From assembly GCA_023436485.1 (NCBI GenBank), contig JAEZIU010000226.1, positions 1 through 7,402 of the forward strand: DNA of 7,402 nucleotides. The letters run 5' to 3'. The first letter of the stretch is position 1, and each line of letters opens with the position of its first letter. Below the pieces are notes generated by a model. The model saw nothing but the letters and a program-made list of their open reading frames with translations, searched no databases and was not told the DNA's origin. This DNA is from Bacillota bacterium (GTDB taxonomy: Bacteria; Bacillota; Clostridia; Acetivibrionales; DSM-1351). The position numbers were made by a program, and so were the translations under genes. Shown one piece after another: positions 1-6,331 of this stretch.

Positions 1-537
1 AGAATTCAGATAACTACAGTAGAAGGCAACATATCCTACGATAAGAAAATAATATTATTCGGTTCAGAGGGCGGAGTTAAGATCTTCAAGTCACTTTACC
101 AGCCAAGGGCACTGGACATCCAATCAAGTGCCGAGCTGCAGCAAAGTAATCTGCCTTTCTGTAAGATAGAAGTTGCTGAGCCTATTCCGTTAACTGCAAG
201 AACAAGGAGCTGTTTAGACAAACAGGATGATGAGAGGGAAATGGAAAGAGGGCCCGGTCCTCAGCCTGGACCTGTACTTACAAGAAGAGTGTACGTTACA
301 GTAGGATTATTCTCAATAGTTAGTCTTGCAAGGGTTGTACCACTCTTAATACCTGCTTTTGATTTTTCATACCCACATAAGCACTGTCCTGCAGGAACAG
401 ACGACAATGCATGTGAATTGTTTGATACCTTCGATTTTCCATATGATGAGTTCTATCCACCTCAAAAATTTGATTTCCCCGGTGCGACAGATCAGGAAAG
501 GCTTTTGCTCGAAGATGTGAATGAGTGCAAAGACTAG
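1..537 (+). CDS. Unrecognised protein, C-terminal 178 residues (5' end outside window)
   Basis: The plus frame is open from the first base to the TAG at 535-537, so this is the 3' part of a longer gene. The first ATG inside (241) lies mid-sequence, has no Shine-Dalgarno before it and is probably not the start. The visible part begins with a beta-rich, polar stretch (about residues 1-65). A charged linker rich in D, E and R follows, then a Gly/Pro turn (GPGPQPGP, about 85-92). Next is a hydrophobic stretch, VYVTVGLFSIVSLARVVPLL (about 98-117), too mixed to be called a membrane helix with confidence. The tail has two Cys (HKHCP, DNACE) and ends in Phe/Tyr/Asp/Pro-rich motifs such as FDFPYDEFYPP. 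I do not recognise the family. A spore-coat or envelope role in Clostridia is possible from the composition, but this is a guess. It ends 18 bp before a strong terminator and is transcriptionally separate from cysE. Confidence 0.7.
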   Translation, partial: RIQITTVEGNISYDKKIILFGSEGGVKIFKSLYQPRALDIQSSAELQQSNLPFCKIEVAEPIPLTARTRSCLDKQDDEREMERGPGPQPGPVLTRRVYVTVGLFSIVSLARVVPLLIPAFDFSYPHKHCPAGTDDNACELFDTFDFPYDEFYPPQKFDFPGATDQERLLLEDVNECKD

Positions 538-554
538 CATAGCAACTGTAAGAC

Positions 555-583
555 AAAAGGAAGGATTTAATCCTTCCTTTTTT
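555..583 (+). terminator. Intrinsic terminator after the first gene
   Basis: A 12-bp perfect stem pairs 555-566 with 570-581 (core GGAAGGA/TCCTTCC) around a 3-nt loop. The T run at 578-583 partly belongs to the stem. This is a classic rho-independent terminator 17 bp after the stop codon of the upstream gene. Confidence 0.9.
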
Positions 584-681
584 AATTATGTGGCATCCTG
601 TCAGTGTATACTTATTTACATAGAAAATTAAAACTGTTAAAATTACTATAGTTGTACAGGGTTGTTTTTTAAAAATAGGAA

Positions 682-687
682 TATAAT
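682..687 (+). promoter_or_regulatory. Possible -10 element for cysE
   Basis: A perfect TATAAT lies 35 bp before the cysE start, in the AT-rich leader that follows the terminator. No good -35 is correctly spaced: TTGTTT at 662-667 is only 14 bp away and TTGTAC at 652-657 is 24 bp away. A promoter must lie somewhere in 584-722, because the gene upstream is terminated, but this exact assignment is weak. Confidence 0.3.
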
Positions 688-722
688 GATTTAGAATTTA
701 ATTTATATATAAAGGATAAAGT

Positions 723-1406
723 ATGAAAAAAGGTCTGATGTATGATGCCAAATCAATAGCGAGTCGTGATCCTGCTGCTAAAAGCACACTGGAGGTTATT
801 TTGCTGTATCCGGGTTTTCATGCTCTTGTATATCACAAGATGGCTCATTGGTTTTATAAAAAGAAAATGTTCTTTATGGCCAGGTTTATATCGCAGTTCG
901 GAAGGCATTTTACAGGTATTGAGATACATCCCGGAGCCAAAATAGGCAGCGGCTTGTTTATAGATCATGGAATGGGCGTTGTTATAGGAGAGTCAGCTGA
1001 AATAGGTGACAACTGTACAATTTATCACGGCGTTACCCTCGGAGGGACAGGTAAGGACAAGGGTAGCAAACGTCATCCTACGGTTGGGAATAATGTTCTT
1101 ATCGGAGCAGGAGCAAAGGTTTTAGGACCCTTCAAAATAGGGGATAATTCAACTATAGGTGCAAACACTTTTGTTTCCTTTGAGGTGGATCCCTATTCAA
1201 CAGTTGTAGGTGTAAAAGGGAGAACCGTTAAAAAGGCAGGTAAAAGAATTGATTGTCCTTCTGAGTCTCTGGATCAGATACATATGCCGGATCCATTGTC
1301 ACAGGAGATATGTAAACTGGCAACCCGTTTGCAGCATTGTGAAAAGCTGATTGGCAAAAGCGAAAAGTTGTCAGAAGCGTCAGAAAATTCGGAAAAATTG
1401 CTTTAA
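723..1406 (+). CDS. cysE: Serine O-acetyltransferase
   Basis: Transfers acetyl from acetyl-CoA to L-serine, giving O-acetylserine, the committed step of cysteine synthesis in the cytoplasm (EC 2.3.1.30). The 227-residue protein has the short Gram-positive architecture: a helical N-terminal part (about 1-65, with RDPAAKS at 15-21) and a left-handed beta-helix of hexapeptide repeats from about 66 to 185. Diagnostic motifs are IEIHPGAKIG (66-75), IDHGMGVVIGE (80-90) and VTLGGTGK (104-111). By comparison with E. coli CysE, His82 is the catalytic base and Glu67 takes the place of the partner Asp, as in Bacillus proteins. The C-terminal tail after about 190 is polar and Ser/Glu/Lys-rich, ending SEKLL. 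The start is fixed by AAAGGA at 711-716, six bases before ATG. It sits 69 bp upstream of cysS, matching the conserved cysE-cysS pair. No T-box leader is visible upstream. Confidence 0.96.
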   Translation: MKKGLMYDAKSIASRDPAAKSTLEVILLYPGFHALVYHKMAHWFYKKKMFFMARFISQFGRHFTGIEIHPGAKIGSGLFIDHGMGVVIGESAEIGDNCTIYHGVTLGGTGKDKGSKRHPTVGNNVLIGAGAKVLGPFKIGDNSTIGANTFVSFEVDPYSTVVGVKGRTVKKAGKRIDCPSESLDQIHMPDPLSQEICKLATRLQHCEKLIGKSEKLSEASENSEKLL

Positions 1407-1415
1407 GCCGGGCTC

Positions 1416-1444
1416 TTGAATAACATGAATGATAATAATACAAT
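1416..1444 (+). promoter_or_regulatory. Possible sigma-A promoter for cysS
   Basis: TTGAAT (1416-1421) and TACAAT (1439-1444) are separated by exactly 17 bp in the cysE-cysS gap. The -35 matches 4 of 6 and the -10 matches 5 of 6 consensus bases. It could give cysS its own transcript in addition to read-through from cysE; no terminator separates the two genes. Confidence 0.4.
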
Positions 1445-1475
1445 TAACAATAGATGTACATGAGAGGAGAAAAAA

Positions 1476-2861
1476 ATGAAGGTCTACAATACACTTTCAA
1501 GGCAAAAGGAAGACTTTAAGCCTATTGATGATAAAGAGGTACGCATATATTCCTGCGGCCCTACAGTTTACAATTATGCTCACATTGGAAACCTCCGCAC
1601 ATATGTATTTATGGATTTACTTAGAAGGGTTCTGGAATATAACGGCTATAGCCTCAAACATGTATTGAATATAACAGATGTAGGTCATCTTGTGTCTGAT
1701 GAAGACGAGGGTGAGGATAAAATGGTAAAGGGTGCCCGCGAGCAGAAGAAGACACCCTACGAAATTGCCGAATACTATACAAACATTTTTATGAAGGATA
1801 TAAAGGCACTTAATATACAGATCCCTGAAATTGTGCCAAAAGCAACTGAGCATATTCCGGAAATGCTGGAATTTGTACATGGCCTTGTTGACAAGGGCTT
1901 CGGATACGAAACCAGCGACGGTATATATTTTGACATACAAAAATTTGACGGATACGGAAAGCTTTCAAGGGCCAACCTTGAAGACCAGATTGCAGGGGCA
2001 AGGGTTGAAGTAAATGAAGAAAAGCATCATCCTGCCGACTTTGCTATTTGGAAGAAAGCTCCAAAGGAACATATCATGCAGTGGCCAAGTCATTGGGGGA
2101 TGGGATATCCGGGTTGGCATATTGAGTGTTCTGCAATGGGAAGAAAATATCTTGGGGATACCTTTGACATTCACACAGGCGGAGTTGACCACATACCCGT
2201 TCACCATGAAAATGAGATTGCCCAGTCAGAGGCACTTATGGGAAAACCGGCGGTAAATTACTGGATGCACGGCGAATTCATGATGGTTAACAACGGTAAG
2301 ATGTCAAAGAGCCTTGGTAATACTTATACCATAGACAATTTAAAGGAAAAGGGTTATGACCCTATGGCTTTCAGATATATGTGTCTGAACGCTCACTATA
2401 GAAATAAACTCAACTTTACATGGGACGTTATGCAGTCAGCACAGGTCTCCTATGACAGATTTGTAGAAGGAGTACTTTCTCACAAGGATGGAAAAGAACA
2501 GATTGACAGTGCTGTTGTAAAAGAATTCCTCAGTGATTTCGAGGATGCAATAAATGATGACCTGAACATTCCAAAGGCTCTGGGAGTAGCTTGGAATGCA
2601 GTAAGATACGGTAAAAAGTCTCAGGAGATATTTGAGCTTCTTAATAAAATGAACAAAATATTCGGGTTTAACTTGGAGAAAAAGAAGGACAATACAAACG
2701 AGCCGGAAGTAAGCCCTGAAATCCAAAAGTTGCTAGAGGAAAGAAAAGAAGCCAGAACCCAAAAGAACTGGAAGCGTTCAGATGAGATAAGAGACGAATT
2801 AAAGGCTATGGGATATACAGTGGAAGATACCGCAAATGGGCCTAAATTAAAGCTTTTATAA
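1476..2861 (+). CDS. cysS: Cysteinyl-tRNA synthetase
   Basis: Class I aminoacyl-tRNA synthetase that charges tRNA-Cys with cysteine using ATP (EC 6.1.1.16), in the cytoplasm. At 461 residues it is the normal bacterial length. The Rossmann catalytic core begins with YSCGPTVYNYAHIGN; HIGN (36-39) is the HIGH signature and KMSKS is at 275-279. The zinc site of the family is intact: Cys27, Cys218 (in HIECSAMG), His243 and Glu247 (in VHHENEIAQ), aligned with E. coli Cys28, Cys209, His234 and Glu238. The C-terminal part is the helical DALR-like region and a small tRNA-binding domain ending at KLKLL. A strong Shine-Dalgarno (GAGGAG, 1464-1469) lies six bases before the ATG. The gene is followed by a terminator, so the cysE-cysS unit ends here. 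In Bacillus, mrnC follows cysS directly; here two other genes intervene. Confidence 0.98.
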   Translation: MKVYNTLSRQKEDFKPIDDKEVRIYSCGPTVYNYAHIGNLRTYVFMDLLRRVLEYNGYSLKHVLNITDVGHLVSDEDEGEDKMVKGAREQKKTPYEIAEYYTNIFMKDIKALNIQIPEIVPKATEHIPEMLEFVHGLVDKGFGYETSDGIYFDIQKFDGYGKLSRANLEDQIAGARVEVNEEKHHPADFAIWKKAPKEHIMQWPSHWGMGYPGWHIECSAMGRKYLGDTFDIHTGGVDHIPVHHENEIAQSEALMGKPAVNYWMHGEFMMVNNGKMSKSLGNTYTIDNLKEKGYDPMAFRYMCLNAHYRNKLNFTWDVMQSAQVSYDRFVEGVLSHKDGKEQIDSAVVKEFLSDFEDAINDDLNIPKALGVAWNAVRYGKKSQEIFELLNKMNKIFGFNLEKKKDNTNEPEVSPEIQKLLEERKEARTQKNWKRSDEIRDELKAMGYTVEDTANGPKLKLL

Positions 2862-2901
2862 TTTGATAACAAGTAAAATTTATATATTTCTCAAATCCTT
2901 T

Positions 2902-2934
2902 CACACCTTGGGTAAAACCAAGGTGTGTTTTTTT
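2902..2934 (+). terminator. Intrinsic terminator after cysS
   Basis: A 10-bp perfect stem pairs CACACCTTGG (2902-2911) with CCAAGGTGTG (2918-2927) around a 6-nt loop. Seven Ts follow (2928-2934). It lies 40 bp after the cysS stop and cleanly closes the cysE-cysS transcription unit. Confidence 0.94.
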
Positions 2935-2992
2935 GTCCTTCCTTCATATCATGTTATTAGACATTTTTAATAATAAATGAAGGAGAGATTTA

Positions 2993-3826
2993 ATGAACAG
3001 GTTGCAAGAGTTTATTGGAATTATCAGGTCAAAGCTTGGCAGTGGCTATGTTTTTGGAGGACAGAACGATAAGCCTCTGACAAGGGAGTCCTTGGCAGAA
3101 CTGGTAAATCGGTTTGGCAGATCTCATTACTATTTTAACAGCTATTCTGCTGAAAGATGGTTGGGTAAAGAATATTATGACTGTTCAGGACTAATCGTGT
3201 ATGCTTTAAGGAAAATGGGGCTTATTGCAAATAATGCAGATTATACGGCACAGGCAATTTATTCTCAGCTATGTAAGCCTATAGAATCAAAGGATTTACA
3301 GGCAGGAGATTTATGCTTTAATAAAACGGGTTCAGGTATTGTTCATGTGGGTATATTTATGGGAAACGGCAGAATTGTTCATGCAAGAGGAACTTTTTAT
3401 GGGGTAGTTGAAACACAGGTATTCTCAACATTCAATACTTTTGGCAGACTGAATTTCTTTGCAGACGAAAAACCGGAAGCGATCATTAAGCCTGAAAAGT
3501 CCATAAAAAAGGTAAAAGTCAAAACAACGGTAAATGAACAGCCACTTGACAATACAGCAGGCATAGGAAGCATAAATGCGGGGAGCCTTGTACATGTGAC
3601 AGGGAAAACTGACAATGGGTGGTACCAGATACAGTTTAACGGAAAAATCGGTTTTGTAAAAGCTGCCTTACTTGATGATTATAATGAACTGGTAAAGGCT
3701 ATTGCCTTTTTGAGCCAATCTGCAGGTATTGACGATGTTTACTGGTATAATCATTCTACTGATGTTAAATGGCTGGATGTATGCTTTATTAAAATTGCAA
3801 AGGCCTTTGGGGCAAATCTTAACTAG
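2993..3826 (+). CDS. NlpC/P60 (C40) peptidase with SH3-like domain, no signal peptide
   Basis: Predicted cysteine peptidase of the NlpC/P60 family, which typically cuts peptidoglycan stem peptides (gamma-D-Glu to diamino acid bonds). In the 277-residue product the peptidase domain spans about 1-150. Cys64 in YYDCSGLIVYALRKMG is the nucleophile, His118 in GIVHVGIFMG is the general base, and His130 in RIVHARG is the likely third polar residue. GYVFGGQ (18-24) is the usual N-terminal strand. About 174-227 looks like a bacterial SH3 domain (DNGWYQIQFNGKIGFVK). A last segment, about 232-272, carries an AGIDDVYWYNHSTDVKWLD motif resembling short modules at the ends of clostridial wall or phage-lysin proteins (from memory). 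The N-terminus (MNRLQEFIGIIRSKLG) is not a signal peptide, so export would need lysis or another route. AAGGAG (2980-2985) lies seven bases before ATG. The precise substrate cannot be told from sequence. Confidence 0.87.
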   Translation: MNRLQEFIGIIRSKLGSGYVFGGQNDKPLTRESLAELVNRFGRSHYYFNSYSAERWLGKEYYDCSGLIVYALRKMGLIANNADYTAQAIYSQLCKPIESKDLQAGDLCFNKTGSGIVHVGIFMGNGRIVHARGTFYGVVETQVFSTFNTFGRLNFFADEKPEAIIKPEKSIKKVKVKTTVNEQPLDNTAGIGSINAGSLVHVTGKTDNGWYQIQFNGKIGFVKAALLDDYNELVKAIAFLSQSAGIDDVYWYNHSTDVKWLDVCFIKIAKAFGANLN

Positions 3827-3846
3827 AAGCATTTTTGAAATGTTTA

Positions 3847-3855
3847 TGATATACT
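3847..3855 (+). promoter_or_regulatory. Possible extended -10 promoter for exoA
   Basis: TGATATACT matches the extended -10 pattern TGnTATAAT with one mismatch, 37 bp before the exoA start codon. The region 17 bp further upstream has no good -35, which extended -10 promoters can tolerate. No terminator separates exoA from the gene before it, so read-through is also possible. Confidence 0.4.
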
Positions 3856-3892
3856 TGATTTAATTTAATTTGAAAAACAGGAGAAAATACTT

Positions 3893-4660
3893 ATGACAAA
3901 GCTTGTTTCATGGAATGTCAACGGACTCAGGTCCTGCGTTGGCAAGGGCTTTTGGGATTTTTTCAAAGAGGTTGATGCAGATATATTCTGCATTCAGGAA
4001 TCAAAACTTCAGGAAGGGCAGATAGATCTTCAACTTCAACTTGAAGGTTATGAGCAGTATTGGAACTATGCTGTTAAAAAAGGATACTCCGGAACGGCTA
4101 TATTTACAAGAATAAAGCCTGTTTCATCTTCCTGCGGAATTGGTATTGAGGAACATGACAATGAAGGAAGGGTTATAACTCTGGAATTTGACCAATACTT
4201 TCTTGTGAATGTTTATACTCCAAACTCCAAGAGAGAGCTTGAAAGACTGGAATACCGTATGAAGTGGGAAGATGACTTCAGGATATACCTGAAGCAGCTG
4301 GAGCAAACAAAACCCGTTATTATTTGTGGGGACATGAATGTGGCTCACAAGGAAATAGATATAAAGAATCCGCGTTCAAACAAGAGAAGTGCGGGCTTTA
4401 CCATGGAGGAAAGAGAAAAGTTCTCTGCGTTGCTGGCACAAGGGTTTGTTGATAGCTACAGAACCCTATATCCTGACAAGGAGGGTGCATATACATGGTG
4501 GTCGTATATGTTCAAAGCCAGAGAAAAGAATGCCGGCTGGAGAATAGATTATTTCTGCGTATCGGAAGCATTGAAGAACACAATTGAAGCTGCTGAAATA
4601 TACTCTGAAATTATGGGTTCTGACCATTGTCCTGTTGGACTGACAATTACATGTGAATAA
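3893..4660 (+). CDS. exoA: Exodeoxyribonuclease III / class II AP endonuclease (ExoA/Xth family)
   Basis: Cuts DNA 5' of abasic sites and removes blocked 3' ends in base-excision repair, in the cytoplasm (EC 3.1.11.2 type). The 255-residue product has the whole exonuclease-endonuclease-phosphatase fold with all signature motifs. These are LVSWNVNGLRS (4-14; Asn8, Asn10), IFCIQESKLQ with the metal ligand Glu36, NVYTPNS, GDMNVAH with Asp147 and Asn149, AGWRIDYF, and GSDHCPV with the catalytic pair Asp244-His245. Length and motifs fit Bacillus ExoA better than E. coli Xth. In Bacillus spores ExoA acts with Nfo in repair during outgrowth, which would suit a spore-former. The start is supported by CAGGAGA (3878-3884), eight bases before ATG. 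Its last two codons and stop lie inside a DnaA-box-like sequence (4652-4660), the left edge of the cluster that follows. Confidence 0.97.
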   Translation: MTKLVSWNVNGLRSCVGKGFWDFFKEVDADIFCIQESKLQEGQIDLQLQLEGYEQYWNYAVKKGYSGTAIFTRIKPVSSSCGIGIEEHDNEGRVITLEFDQYFLVNVYTPNSKRELERLEYRMKWEDDFRIYLKQLEQTKPVIICGDMNVAHKEIDIKNPRSNKRSAGFTMEEREKFSALLAQGFVDSYRTLYPDKEGAYTWWSYMFKAREKNAGWRIDYFCVSEALKNTIEAAEIYSEIMGSDHCPVGLTITCE

Positions 4661-4691
4661 TTTAATGATTTATCCCGGGATTATTCACATG
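4650..4691 (+). repeat. 12-bp inverted repeat spanning the exoA stop
   Basis: The arm at 4650-4661 (CATGTGAATAAT) is the exact reverse complement of 4680-4691, with an 18-bp spacer that contains the palindrome TCCCGGGA (4673-4680). Each arm contains one TTATNCACA box, so the two boxes face each other. In RNA it could form a hairpin at the end of exoA, but no T run follows (GCGGATAAG comes next). It is therefore at best an atypical terminator or a 3'-end stabiliser. Confidence 0.8.
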
Positions 4692-4820
4692 GCGGATAAG
4701 CCTATTTTAAAGATATACACAGATTTATACACACTATCCACAGAAAAACATGTCCACAGCATAAACACACTGTGGATAATGTGTTGAATAACAATAAATC
4801 CTTATTTATCCTGTGGATAA
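4652..4820. promoter_or_regulatory. DnaA-box cluster
   Basis: Five exact matches to the DnaA box TTATNCACA lie within 169 bp. They are 4652-4660 (minus), 4681-4689 (plus), 4725-4733 (plus), 4771-4779 (minus) and 4812-4820 (minus); the last two are the canonical TTATCCACA. Near-matches fill the middle on the plus strand: 4713-4721 and 4734-4742 (one mismatch each) and 4750-4758 (two mismatches). The site at 4734 abuts the one at 4725 without a gap. The 4750 and 4771 sites form an inverted repeat (CCACAG/CTGTGG, 4754-4775), and 4806-4820 is the dyad TTATCC-TGT-GGATAA. DnaA binding is inferred from the motif. With no dnaA, dnaN or rep gene here, an accessory DnaA-binding or titration locus, or DnaA control of the downstream genes, is more likely than oriC. 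Confidence 0.75.
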
Positions 4821-4853
4821 GTAAGCAAAACCCAATCACGGATAAAAATTGTT

Positions 4854-4880
4854 TTAACATATGACACTTTCGTGTATAAT
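4854..4880 (+). promoter_or_regulatory. Sigma-A promoter for mrnC-rlmB
   Basis: A perfect TATAAT (4875-4880) is preceded by TTAACA (4854-4859, one mismatch to TTGACA) with a slightly short 15-bp spacer. TTTAAC one base earlier would give 16 bp. A small dyad, ACAC-TTTC-GTGT (4864-4875), lies in the spacer. The promoter is 40 bp before the mrnC start. The nearest exact DnaA box ends 33 bp upstream of the -35, so DnaA could influence it. Confidence 0.6.
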
Positions 4881-4920
4881 AAATATGCATAAAAAGGAAT
4901 ATTAGAGTTGGAGAAAATGA

Positions 4921-5340
4921 ATGTTTGAAGAACTAATACAAAACATGCGAAACGATTTTGATATTAAACCGATGGACGTGATGAATCTTCAGCCATTGGT
5001 TTTAGCTTATATAGGGGATGCGGTTTATGAAGTTTATATACGTACTATGCTTGTAGTAAACAAAAAGACAAATGTAAATATGCTTCATAAGATGTCTATC
5101 AAGTATGTTAAAGCAAAATCTCAGGCAGATATAGTTCACCGTGTGAACGACAGGCTGACTGCAGACGAGCAGGATATTGTCAGGAGAGGGCGAAACGCCA
5201 AGTCAGCGACTGTCCCGAAACATGCAGATGTTACAGATTACAGGTATTCTACCGGCTTTGAGGCATTGATAGGGTATCTATACCTTACAAACAATTATGA
5301 ACGGCTTATGGAAGTTTTAAGACTGGCAGTTGAGGAATAA
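4921..5340 (+). CDS. mrnC: Mini-ribonuclease III (Mini-III)
   Basis: A small RNase III-type endonuclease with the catalytic domain only and no double-stranded RNA-binding domain. In Bacillus subtilis it trims both ends of 23S rRNA precursor, helped by ribosomal protein L3. The 139-residue product is the usual length. LAYIGDAVYEVYIR (28-41) carries catalytic Asp33, RRGRN is the conserved basic motif, and YSTGFEALIGYLYL carries catalytic Glu114. GGAG (4910-4913) lies seven bases before ATG 4921. The overlapping ATG at 4917 is out of frame and stops at once. It is followed by rlmB after 31 bp with no terminator, as in the conserved mrnC-rlmB pair, and the products of both genes act on 23S rRNA. 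Confidence 0.95.
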   Translation: MFEELIQNMRNDFDIKPMDVMNLQPLVLAYIGDAVYEVYIRTMLVVNKKTNVNMLHKMSIKYVKAKSQADIVHRVNDRLTADEQDIVRRGRNAKSATVPKHADVTDYRYSTGFEALIGYLYLTNNYERLMEVLRLAVEE

Positions 5341-5371
5341 CAAATAACGATGAAAGCGTGGAATTAAGAAT

Positions 5372-6331
5372 ATGGCAGAATCAAGAAACAGAAGACCAGG
5401 TAGTGCCCGTTATGATAAAAAGGGCCCCGGTTCTGACTTTGGAAGAAAGAGCTTTGCTGGAGACAGTAAAAAACGCGGAGCAAAACCGGAAGAACGCAAG
5501 GGCTTCAAGAGTGAGCCTGCAAAGAAAGCAACCTATGCGGCACCTGTAAAAGATACCGAGTTTGAAAACGTTGAAAAGGACAATGCTGTTCAAGAGGAAA
5601 GTGACAAACTCGAGGGAAGAAACTCCATAATGGAGGCTCTGAAAGCTAACAGGACAATAAACAAGTTATTTATAGCCAAAGGTGAAAAAGAAGGCTCAAT
5701 TCGCCAGATTATAGCTATGGCAAGGCAAAAAGGAATTATTACAACCGAGGTTGAAAAAAGTGTGCTGGACGGAATGTCTACTGCCAAATCCCATCAGGGT
5801 GTTATAGCTTATGTCGCAGTCAAGGATTATGTAGAGGTAGACGATATACTTGCAGCTGCTAAGGAGAAGGGCCAGCCTCCGTTTATTATCATATTGGATG
5901 AGATTACTGATCCGCATAATTTCGGTGCAATCCTAAGAACAGCCAATGCGGTTGGAGCTCATGGTGTAATTATTCCAAAGAGAAGGGCCATAGGCCTTAC
6001 TACTGCGGTGTCAAAGGCATCAGCCGGTGCGGTAGAGTACGTACCTGTGTCAAGAGTGACTAATATTTCTCAAACTATAGAGTATCTCAAGAAAAATAAT
6101 GTCTGGGTAGTTGGTACTGATGCTACAGGAGAAAAAGCTTTTTACGAAAGCGATTTAAAAGGCCCGATGGCTCTTGTTGTGGGAAGTGAAGGCGAAGGTA
6201 TGGGCAAACTTGTAAGAGAGAAATGTGATTTTGTTGTTAATATCCCTATGCAGGGGGAAATCAGCTCATTAAATGCATCAGTTGCTGCAGCAATAGTTAT
6301 GTATGAGATACTAAAGCAAAGGGGTAAATAA
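5372..6331 (+). CDS. rlmB: 23S rRNA (guanosine-2'-O)-methyltransferase, TrmH/SpoU family
   Basis: Uses S-adenosylmethionine to methylate a ribose 2'-OH in 23S rRNA; the family target is G2251 (E. coli numbering) in the peptidyl-transferase P loop. At 319 residues it is about 70 longer than B. subtilis RlmB (about 249). The extra part is a Lys/Arg/Gly/Glu-rich, probably disordered tail at residues 1-77. The substrate-binding domain starts at LEGRNSIMEAL (80-90). The SPOUT domain has motif 1 DPHNFGAILRTAN (180-192, Arg189), motif 2 GSEGEG (271-276) and motif 3 IPMQGEISSLNAS (291-303), all intact. ATG 5372 is the only sensible start: an in-frame TGA lies at 5351-5353 and no other start codon follows it before 5372. 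Its ribosome binding site is poor (GGA at 5360-5362), so translation may be coupled to mrnC. The symbol is by family; specificity for G2251 is inferred. Confidence 0.93.
   Translation: MAESRNRRPGSARYDKKGPGSDFGRKSFAGDSKKRGAKPEERKGFKSEPAKKATYAAPVKDTEFENVEKDNAVQEESDKLEGRNSIMEALKANRTINKLFIAKGEKEGSIRQIIAMARQKGIITTEVEKSVLDGMSTAKSHQGVIAYVAVKDYVEVDDILAAAKEKGQPPFIIILDEITDPHNFGAILRTANAVGAHGVIIPKRRAIGLTTAVSKASAGAVEYVPVSRVTNISQTIEYLKKNNVWVVGTDATGEKAFYESDLKGPMALVVGSEGEGMGKLVREKCDFVVNIPMQGEISSLNASVAAAIVMYEILKQRGK

Noticed and set aside
655..720. CymR-type cysteine-regulator site before cysE
   Set aside because: Only a GGAAT-like core is present (678-682) and I cannot match the full motif with confidence.
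1407..1420. AGCCGGGCT after cysE as a terminator
   Set aside because: The pairing leaves almost no loop and no T run follows.
1617..1940. Minus-strand frames opposite cysS and other genes (the longest here is 107 codons)
   Set aside because: They lie opposite well-supported genes, lack ribosome binding sites and have compositions expected of antisense reading.
2933..2970. Possible sporulation-sigma (SigE or SigG) promoter before the NlpC/P60 gene
   Set aside because: CATATC (2945-2950) and CATTTTTA (2962-2969) only loosely resemble the elements and the spacing (11 bp) is wrong.
4652..4820. The DnaA-box cluster as the chromosomal origin oriC
   Set aside because: No dnaA, dnaN, rpmH, recF or gyr gene is next to it, and I see no clear unwinding element. 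Accessory binding fits better, although a genome-level check is needed.
5358..5549. Plus-strand frame of 63 codons starting at GTG 5358
   Set aside because: It overlaps the start of rlmB in another frame, has no ribosome binding site and shows no protein-like features; it is a shadow of the Lys/Arg-rich rlmB tail.
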